From: Bin87 sp965203855
GTDB taxonomy: Bacteria; Chloroflexota; Dehalococcoidia; Lucifugimonadales; UBA3495
Assembly: GCA_965203855.1 (NCBI GenBank)
Contig: CBDBDN010000009.1
Location: forward strand, 370,831 to 434,830
Direction: 5' to 3'
DNA: 64,000 nt
The notes beneath the pieces are model-generated. The model ran no database searches. It was not told where the DNA came from and worked only from the letters and a program-made list of their open reading frames with translations. Both the position numbers and the translations under genes were made by a program. The first letter of the stretch is position 1. Every line of letters begins with the position of its first letter. Shown one piece after another: positions 58,537-64,000 of this stretch.

Positions 58537-59394
58537 ATGCCTGCCCAAACTGCTACCACTAAAACCCGTCGGTCCGGCCGGCGCCGCCAGCCGGCCGCTG
58601 CCGTTACCATCTCCGACGCCATCCGTCTGCTGACCGAACAGCACGGCCCGTTTGCCAACCAGCCGCGCCTGGAGCCGGCCCACGAGCTGGTCTTTACCAT
58701 CCTGTCGCAGCATACTTCCGACCGCAACTCCGAGCGCGCCTTTCGCAGCCTGATGCAACGGTTCGGCAGCCTGGAATCGGTGGCCGAAGCCGCCATTGCC
58801 GACATTGAGGCGGCCATCGCCGGCGGCGGCCTGGCCAAAGTCAAAGCGCCCCGCATCAAAACCGTGCTGAACCGCATCCAGGAGCTGAACGGCGGCTCCC
58901 TTGACCTCTCATTTCTGGGGGAGATGCCGATGGACGAAGCCCGCGTCTGGCTGCGTCAGCTGCCCGGCATTGGCCCCAAGTCGGCCGGCATCATCCTCAG
59001 CTTTTCGCTGGGGATGCCGGCGATGGCTGTGGATACGCACATTTACCGGGTCAGTCAACGGCTCGGTTTTATCGGCCCCAAAGTTAATGCAGACAAGGCG
59101 CACGAGATACTGGAGGCGGCAATGCCGCCGGATGATGTTTATCCCTTTCACGCCGCGCTGATTACCCACGGACGGCAGGTCTGCAAGGCGCAGCGTCCCC
59201 TCTGCGGCGCCTGCGTGGTCAATTACGGCTGCCCGTCCCGGGATGAAAAGGCGATGCAGCAAGCCGTTGCCAATGCGGCGGCGGACAACGACCGGCCCGA
59301 CGGCCAGGCTCCCGGACGGAGGCGACGCCCCAGCGCGACCGCTACGCCGAACCCCGTCCCGCACACGCAAGTCGTCAAGGAGCTACCGCCGTGA
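58537..59394 (+). CDS. nth: Endonuclease III (DNA glycosylase/AP lyase)
   Basis: A 285-residue base-excision repair enzyme. The helix-hairpin-helix is LRQLPGIGPKSAGIILSFSL with the catalytic Lys in P-K-S, and the catalytic Asp follows in MAVDTHIYRVSQRLGF. The Fe-S loop VCKAQRPLCGACVVNYGCPS gives C-x6-C-x2-C-x5-C. A basic N-terminal tail and a 55-residue Arg/Pro-rich C-terminal tail extend the usual 210-residue core. It overlaps argC by four bases (GTGA), an unexpected but clear coupling. Confidence 0.93.
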   Translation: MPAQTATTKTRRSGRRRQPAAAVTISDAIRLLTEQHGPFANQPRLEPAHELVFTILSQHTSDRNSERAFRSLMQRFGSLESVAEAAIADIEAAIAGGGLAKVKAPRIKTVLNRIQELNGGSLDLSFLGEMPMDEARVWLRQLPGIGPKSAGIILSFSLGMPAMAVDTHIYRVSQRLGFIGPKVNADKAHEILEAAMPPDDVYPFHAALITHGRQVCKAQRPLCGACVVNYGCPSRDEKAMQQAVANAAADNDRPDGQAPGRRRRPSATATPNPVPHTQVVKELPP

Positions 59395-60419
59395 AAGTCG
59401 GAATCATCAATGTAACCGGATACGCGGGATGCGAACTCATCCGCATCCTGCGCCATCATCCCGAAGTGGAAATCGCCGTCGTTACCGGGCGCAGCGCCGC
59501 CGGGCAGCCTTTGGGCCAGGTCTTTCCGCACCTGGATAATATGAACCTGGAAATCGCCGCCGATGTGTGCGACGGGCTGGATGTAGTGTTCTCGGCACTG
59601 CCGCACAAGGCCAGCGCCGAAGCCTGCATCCCCCTGCTGGAGCAGGGCGTCAAAGTGGTGGACATATCGGCGGACTTTCGCCTGAAACAGGCCGATGTGT
59701 ACCGCAAATGGTACGGCGTGGAACACCCGGACGCGGCCTATCTGGAGGAGGCCGTGTACGGCCTTACGGAGCTGAACCGGAACGCCGTAGCCGGGGCGCG
59801 TCTGGTAGCCAACCCCGGCTGCTACCCCAGCAGCGCCATACTGGCCTTGGCGCCGGCCATCCGCCACGGCCTGATTGACGGCGACATCATCGTGGACAGC
59901 AAGTCGGGCGTATCCGGCGCCGGCCGCACTTTGAGCATGACTACTCACTTCTCGGAGGTCAACGAGAATGTGATGGCCTACTCGGTGAACGGCCATCGTC
60001 ATCTGCCGGAAATCAGCCAGGAGCTGGACGCCATCGCCGATGCCCCCGTCAATTTGACCTTTTTGACGCATCTGATACCGATGACGCGGGGGATTTTGAG
60101 TTCCTGCTACGCCCCGCTGCGGGCCAACATCGCGCACGACTTGGGCGCCGGGGAGCATATCCGCCGGCTGTATCGGGATTTTTACGCCGGCGATGCTTTC
60201 GTGCAGGTAACCGATGCGCCGCCGCAGACCAAGCAGACGCTGGGCAACAACCAGTGCCTGATTCATCCGGTGGTTGACGCGCGCACCAACCGGCTGATTG
60301 TCATCAGTTGCCTGGACAATCTGGTCAAGGGGGCGGCCGGCCAGGCGGTGCAGAACATGAACCTGATGTGCGGCTTTCCGGAGGAAACGGGGCTGGAAGC
60401 GTTGGCCGTGTATCCCTGA
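59391..60419 (+). CDS. argC: N-acetyl-gamma-glutamyl-phosphate reductase
   Basis: A 342-residue ArgC, NADPH-dependent reductase of arginine synthesis. VGIINVTGYAGCELIRILRH is the nucleotide loop, the catalytic Cys is in VANPGCYPSSAILALAPAI, and the substrate His region in YSVNGHRHLPEI. IHPVVDARTNRLIVISCLDN and VKGAAGQAVQNMNLM close the fold. The start is GTG at 59391, overlapping the nth stop. No argJ, argB or argD is adjacent, so the arginine genes are scattered. Confidence 0.95.
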   Translation: MKVGIINVTGYAGCELIRILRHHPEVEIAVVTGRSAAGQPLGQVFPHLDNMNLEIAADVCDGLDVVFSALPHKASAEACIPLLEQGVKVVDISADFRLKQADVYRKWYGVEHPDAAYLEEAVYGLTELNRNAVAGARLVANPGCYPSSAILALAPAIRHGLIDGDIIVDSKSGVSGAGRTLSMTTHFSEVNENVMAYSVNGHRHLPEISQELDAIADAPVNLTFLTHLIPMTRGILSSCYAPLRANIAHDLGAGEHIRRLYRDFYAGDAFVQVTDAPPQTKQTLGNNQCLIHPVVDARTNRLIVISCLDNLVKGAAGQAVQNMNLMCGFPEETGLEALAVYP

Positions 60420-60544
60420 TGGGGCCGGCGCCGGCGAATCAGGGGTATCTGCCGGTGTACAACGCCGGCTTTTCGTGTACACTGGGGCGGGCGTCGGGGC
60501 CATCGTAACCTATTCTACTCTTGCGCTGACGCCGGCCGGCCGCT

Positions 60545-62017
60545 GTGGATTTCAACGATTACAGCCTTGACCCTGCAATTTATGACGAGCTGCTGCTGCC
60601 CGACGGCGCGCCGCGGGAACACGGTCGGCAGCTCTACGATGCGCTGCATGAATTCATCCCCAACGACCTGAACGGCGTCGCCGAGCGGGTAACTCGCTCT
60701 TTTTCCAACGAGGGCATCACTTTTTATGTCTATGGGGATGACGAGGCCGACGAGCGCATCATTCCCATAGACTGCGTGCCGCGCGTAATGTCAGCCACCG
60801 ACTGGCGGGAGATTGAAACCGGGCTGACGCAGCGTCTCAAAGCCCTCAATATGTTCTTGGAGGACGTGTACCGGCAGCCGGGCGACGCTGGCGCAGATGA
60901 TGCCAGCGCCGGCGGCTCCGGCATCATCCGCGACGGCGTCATACCGGCGGATTTGGTGTATGGCTGCCCGCAGTATCGGCCCGAGCTGCGCGGCTTTTCG
61001 GCGCCCTATGGCGCCTGGGTTGCGATCTGCGGCACTGATCTGATTCGCACTAATGACGGGTTCGCGGTGCTGGAGGACAACCTGCGGGTGCCGTCGGGCG
61101 TGTCTTATATGCTGGCGAACCGCAAGGCGGCCAAAGCCAGCCTGCGCCGGCTTTACCGCAGTTCCCGCGTCCTGGAAGTGGAACACTACGGGCAGGCTCT
61201 GCTGGCTACATTGAGGGAGCTGGCGCCGGAGGGGCGCTCCGACCCGTCCATCGCCCTGCTCACTCCCGGCGTGTACAACTCCGCTTTTTACGAGCATATC
61301 TTCCTGGCCCGGGAGCTGGGGGCCGAGCTGGTGGAGGGGCGAGATCTTACAGTCAGCGACGGCATTGTCTATATGCGGACTACCGAGGGGCTGCGCCGGG
61401 TGGATGTCATCTACCGCCGGGTTGACGATGATTTTATAGATCCGCAAGCGTTCCGCTCTGATTCGCTGCTGGGGGCTCCCGGTCTGTTGGACGCCTGCAA
61501 GCGGGGGAATGTTACCTTGGCGAATGCTCCGGGTACCGGGGTTGCCGACGACAAGAGCGTGTATGCCTATGTGCCGGATATGGTGCGCTACTATCTCCAC
61601 GAGGAACCGATACTGCACAATGTGGAAACCTATCTGTGCCGCCGCCCGGCGGACCTGGAATATACGCTGGACAACCTGGACAGCCTGGTAGTGAAGCAGG
61701 TAGGCGGTTCGGGCGGGTACGGTATGCTGATCGGCCCCCATGCTACGCCGGAGGAACGGGACGAATACGCCAAAGGCGTCCGGGCCAATCCCGCCGGATA
61801 CATTTCGCAGCCTACGCTGGCCCTTTCCCGTTCTCCCTGCTTTATAGACGGGCGGATTGAACCGCGCCATGTTGACTTGCGCCCCTTTATCCTGAACGGG
61901 CAAGAGACCCGAATCGTGCCGGGCGCATTCTGCCGGGTGGCGCTGCGGCGGGGCAGCCTGGTAGTCAATTCCAGTCAGGGCGGCGGCGGCAAAGATTTTT
62001 GGGTGGTACAGGACTAA
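60545..62017 (+). CDS. Circularly permuted ATP-grasp protein (DUF404/407 type)
   Basis: A 490-residue protein of the circularly permuted ATP-grasp family. ERIIPIDCVPRVMSATDWRE, VYGCPQYRPELRGFSAPYGA, DGFAVLEDNLRVPSGVSYML and YIAH-like DMVRYYLHEEPILHNVETY are characteristic; VVKQVGGSGGYGMLIGPHAT is the ATP-binding Gly loop. It pairs with the alpha-E protein that follows. Together such pairs are predicted to make peptide bonds, often beside a transglutaminase-like protease gene, which is absent here. The start is GTG at 60545. Confidence 0.9.
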   Translation: MDFNDYSLDPAIYDELLLPDGAPREHGRQLYDALHEFIPNDLNGVAERVTRSFSNEGITFYVYGDDEADERIIPIDCVPRVMSATDWREIETGLTQRLKALNMFLEDVYRQPGDAGADDASAGGSGIIRDGVIPADLVYGCPQYRPELRGFSAPYGAWVAICGTDLIRTNDGFAVLEDNLRVPSGVSYMLANRKAAKASLRRLYRSSRVLEVEHYGQALLATLRELAPEGRSDPSIALLTPGVYNSAFYEHIFLARELGAELVEGRDLTVSDGIVYMRTTEGLRRVDVIYRRVDDDFIDPQAFRSDSLLGAPGLLDACKRGNVTLANAPGTGVADDKSVYAYVPDMVRYYLHEEPILHNVETYLCRRPADLEYTLDNLDSLVVKQVGGSGGYGMLIGPHATPEERDEYAKGVRANPAGYISQPTLALSRSPCFIDGRIEPRHVDLRPFILNGQETRIVPGAFCRVALRRGSLVVNSSQGGGGKDFWVVQD

Positions 62018-62022
62018 CCGCA

Positions 62023-63228
62023 ATGCTGGCGCGCAACGCAGAAAGCCTCTACTGGATGGGGCGCTACCTGGAACGGGCCGAGCGGCTGTGCCGGCTGTTG
62101 CAATTGCAGTCCGCAGCCTTGGTTGACCGTCCGCTGCGGGAAATTCATTTTGGCTGGCAGCGCATCTATTTGAGCATTGGCCGGGAGCCGCCGGGAGGGA
62201 CGACGCGTTTTCAGACCGACGATTTTGTGCTGGCCGATTCCTATACTTTGGCCGACGACCTCGCTTTTGAGGGCTCCAACCCGGATGCGGTATGGAATTG
62301 CTTCGCGCAGGGCCGGGAGAACGCCCGCCATACCCGGCACTGCATCAGCGGGGAAATGTGGACGCAGTTGAATATGGCCTATTTGGCAATCCAGCCGGTG
62401 GGCATCGCCGACATATGGCGGGCTTCGCCGGAAAGCTTCTTTGCGGCGACGGCGGCGAAAATCAACACTTTTGACGGCGTAGCCGAGTCCACGATGTACC
62501 GGGATGACGGCTGGCGTTTTATGCAGCTGGGGCGTTATGTTGAGCGGGCGCAGTTATCGGCGGCGCTGCTGCTGGCGCAAATCAGCCTGGCGGACGGCGA
62601 CGATGAGGACAAGGATGCGGATGCGGACGCCGACAGCGATGGCGGCCCCGACTCGGAGGCCGCATGGGCCAGCCTGCTGCGGATCAATCACGCCTTTGAA
62701 GCTTATGTCCGGCAGCACGGGGTTACGGTATTGCCGGATGCGGTGATTGACTTGCTGGCTACGGATCCGCTGCTGCCCGATTCGCTGTACCGCTCGCTGG
62801 AAATAGCGGCGGCGCAAGTGTCTGAAATCAGCCCCGGCCCGAACCCGGAGGCCAACGCCGCCGTGCGCCGCGCCGTTGGCCGGCTCTGCGCGCTACTGCT
62901 GTATGTGTGGCCTGAGGAAACCGACCGCGCCGAACTGCTGGGAACGGTGCGCGGCCTATGCCGGGAGCTGCATCAGCTGGTAGTGAACGCCTGGTTTGAG
63001 TATTCCAGCGCGGCTTGCTGCGGGGCGATGGATTGCCTTATCGGCAGCATCAGCGCCAGGGGCGGATGCAGGGTTAGGTTGGTTGGCATCCTTTTCGGGG
63101 GGAATGGGCGTAGAGCCGTCGCTCCGGCGTGGGGTATTTACACCGATGGGCAGGATGGACGGGATTGGGTAATGGCATGGATGAAGGGGATGAATGGGGA
63201 TTTTGGATTCCGGCTTGCGTCGGAATGA
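62023..63228 (+). CDS. Alpha-E domain protein with a repeat-derived C-terminus
   Basis: A 401-residue all-helical alpha-E (DUF403) protein. MLARNAESLYWMGRYLERAE is the family start, RHCISGEMWTQLNMAYLAI and MYRDDGWRFMQLGRYVERAQ follow; an acidic insert DEDKDADADADSDGG lies near 197. The family fold ends near residue 345. The last 45 or so residues (GIYTDGQDGRDWVMAWMKGM and on) are encoded by copy D of the dispersed element, which also supplies the stop codon. The native 3' end has probably been replaced. It begins six bases after the ATP-grasp gene. Confidence 0.88.
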   Translation: MLARNAESLYWMGRYLERAERLCRLLQLQSAALVDRPLREIHFGWQRIYLSIGREPPGGTTRFQTDDFVLADSYTLADDLAFEGSNPDAVWNCFAQGRENARHTRHCISGEMWTQLNMAYLAIQPVGIADIWRASPESFFAATAAKINTFDGVAESTMYRDDGWRFMQLGRYVERAQLSAALLLAQISLADGDDEDKDADADADSDGGPDSEAAWASLLRINHAFEAYVRQHGVTVLPDAVIDLLATDPLLPDSLYRSLEIAAAQVSEISPGPNPEANAAVRRAVGRLCALLLYVWPEETDRAELLGTVRGLCRELHQLVVNAWFEYSSAACCGAMDCLIGSISARGGCRVRLVGILFGGNGRRAVAPAWGIYTDGQDGRDWVMAWMKGMNGDFGFRLASE

Positions 63229-63230
63229 CG
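63135..63230. repeat. Copy D (inverted) of the composite element with palindrome
   Basis: TTTACACCGATGGGCAGGAT, GGCATGGATGAAGGGGATGA and GGATTCCGGCTTGCGTCGGA plus ATGACG are the reverse complement of copies B and C, including the palindrome at the end (63205-63230). The first 94 bases are coding in the alpha-E gene. Confidence 0.75.
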
Positions 63231-63376
63231 AAAAATAGCCGGGATGACAAAAATAGCAGAACGACGGTTGAGGGGTTGGAATGGCAGCAGGGTGCGTAAT
63301 GGCAGGAAAATAGATCGCTTAATTGGAAATGCTGGCGGGCTGGGTTTGTGGCGTGCGCCAACGGCGTTTTTTGTGG

Positions 63377-63382
63377 TACAAT
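63377..63382 (+). promoter_or_regulatory. -10 box TACAAT of tRNA-Glu
   Basis: GGTACAATTGC lies 28 bases before the tRNA, leaving a 5' leader of about 20 bases for RNase P to remove. Confidence 0.5.
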
Positions 63383-63409
63383 TGCTGGCGTTGCGAAAGC
63401 GACGCTTAT

Positions 63410-63488
63410 GCCCCGGTCGTCTAGCCTGGTCAAGGACGCCACCCTTTCAAGGTGGAGATCATGGGATCGAAGCCCATCCGGGGTACCA
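63410..63488 (+). tRNA. tRNA-Glu (anticodon UUC), CCA encoded
   Basis: A complete cloverleaf. The acceptor GCCCCGG pairs with CCGGGGT (63478-63484, one G-U), discriminator A is at 63485, and CCA at 63486-63488 is encoded. The anticodon stem CCACC/GGTGG holds loop CTTTCAA with anticodon TTC, and the T-arm is ATGGG/CCCAT with loop ATCGAAG. The body is 63410-63485. A terminator follows 11 bases later, so it is a single-gene transcript. Confidence 0.95.
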
Positions 63489-63498
63489 GCAAGCAACG

Positions 63499-63528
63499 GC
63501 CCTCCGCAAATCTGCGGAGGGCTTTTTT
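63499..63528 (+). terminator. Rho-independent terminator after tRNA-Glu
   Basis: GCCCTCCGCA (63499-63508) pairs perfectly with TGCGGAGGGC (63513-63522) around AATC and is followed by six T. Textbook form. Confidence 0.95.
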
Positions 63529-63612
63529 GCTGACAGGTTGTCGTGCGCCGGCCGGCGTATTCCAACGGTGTTAGTCCGCCGGGCCGTCCTTACGACGCGG
63601 AATCGCCCGAAT

Positions 63613-63838
63613 CTAACCTCCGGCAAAGAAGTCAAAGATGTTGCCCAGGGTGGACGTATTGCCCTTGTAGATCTCGGTATAGCCGCACTGCTTGCAGGAT
63701 ACCGTCATAAATTTCTTGTTCTGCACATCAAACAGCTTGGCGAAATTCCCGCCGGTAGCGCGGAACTCGTCCGTCTCGTAGCCCGGTATGCTGGCATTTG
63801 GCGCAGGCGTAAGTAATGCCGGTGGACGGGGTCGTCAT
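63613..63838 (-). pseudogene. Zn-ribbon nucleic-acid-binding protein (DUF2082 type) with +1 frameshift
   Basis: From the ATG at 63838 the frame reads TYACAKCQHTG; after one extra base near 63782-63784 (GGG) it continues YETDEFRATGGNFAKLFDVQ, then VSCKQCGYTEIYKGNTSTLG and NIFDFFAGG with a stop at 63613. With that base removed, 74 residues form a two-CxxC zinc ribbon that matches the small Zn-ribbon (DUF2082) proteins in full. AAAGGAG is seven bases before the ATG, so translation signals are intact. The span is 226 bases, one more than a multiple of three. It is either a fresh mutation or a sequence error in a short G run. Confidence 0.8.
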
Positions 63839-64000
63839 ACCGCGTCTCCTTTCCTGATGGGCGCAGCCGGATTCCAACTTGCGCCGGAATGGCGGAAAAT
63901 CAAATCGCCGGCGATGTCTATTGATTGCAGTAACGGTGTTCGGCGCGTGGTTATTCCAGCCTACTCTCCGACCCCTTGCCTGGCAAGGCCATCATCCGGT
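63839..64000. other. Right edge: one palindromic repeat, possible gene end
   Basis: A variant palindrome, GGATTCCAACTTGCGCCGGA plus ATGGCGG, lies at 63869-63895. The last 40 bases could be the 3' end of a minus-strand gene entering from the right (two frames end in stops near 63950-63965), but the piece is too short to name. Confidence 0.4.

Overview
The window looks like chromosomal DNA from an uncultured, GC-rich bacterium, most likely a Chloroflexota of the Dehalococcoidia/SAR202 type. That placement is an inference from gene content: two LLM flavin-dependent oxidoreductases, two HpcH/HpaI aldolases, paired MaoC-type dehydratases, a YdiJ-type FAD/Fe-S dehydrogenase, an anaerobic-type cobalamin pathway and P/T-rich lipoproteins. 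No rRNA, integrase, transposase, phage gene or CRISPR array is visible. Intergenic gaps are studded with a short palindromic repeat (core CCGTCATTCCGG / CCGGAAT).

Layout. 0-3.3 kb: a truncated Tat-signal gene, a secreted protein gene carrying a 15-base homopolymer, a coiled-coil membrane protein, and an HpcH aldolase whose 3' end was swept into a 51-bp tandem array. 3.3-12.5 kb: a DUF192 lipoprotein, a PfkB sugar kinase, a K+ channel gene broken by three +1 shifts beside its intact regulatory subunit, prephenate dehydratase, YtxH, a signal peptidase, BrkB and two MaoC-type dehydratases. 12.5-16.3 kb: a gene-free, hairpin-dense stretch with its own promoter-like sequence (candidate structured RNA), then leuS and a small aspartyl protease. 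16.4-26.1 kb: the corrin-ring operon cbiC-cbiX-cbiD-cbiT-cbiL-[methyltransferase with in-frame UGA]-alkB-cbiF-cbiG::HEPN-like-HEPN-like-cbiH. No cbiE, cbiJ or cbiA is present here. 26-32 kb: aldolase, LysR regulator, ferredoxin, ornithine-cyclodeaminase-like enzyme and two LLM oxidoreductases.

32-40.6 kb: a surface and signalling block. A YceI lipoprotein, an OmpR-type regulator and a histidine kinase sit behind a direct-repeat operator. They are followed by a separately promoted pair of exported proteins, the second 1288 residues long with CARDB-like repeats. Its stop codon interlocks tail-to-tail with that of the large FAD/Fe-S dehydrogenase (40.6-43.5 kb). 43.7-50 kb: hydroxyacid dehydrogenase, class IV aminotransferase, SGNH hydrolase, SMP-30 lactonase and sarcosine-oxidase-like enzyme. 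50.2-54 kb: a single-chain N6-adenine methylase with a nuclease-like N-terminus, a small partner and two tiny membrane proteins (possible defence module). 54-64 kb: a sulfotransferase/APS-kinase pair, MFS transporter, Uma2 nuclease, endonuclease III plus argC, an ATP-grasp/alpha-E peptide-synthesis pair, tRNA-Glu with a strong terminator, and a frameshifted zinc-ribbon gene.

For a second look, the best candidates are the methyltransferase with UGA at the Cys of motif I, the HEPN-like/AlkB cargo in the cobalamin operon, the hairpin-rich leader region before leuS, the poly-G tract in a secreted protein gene, and the methylase module.
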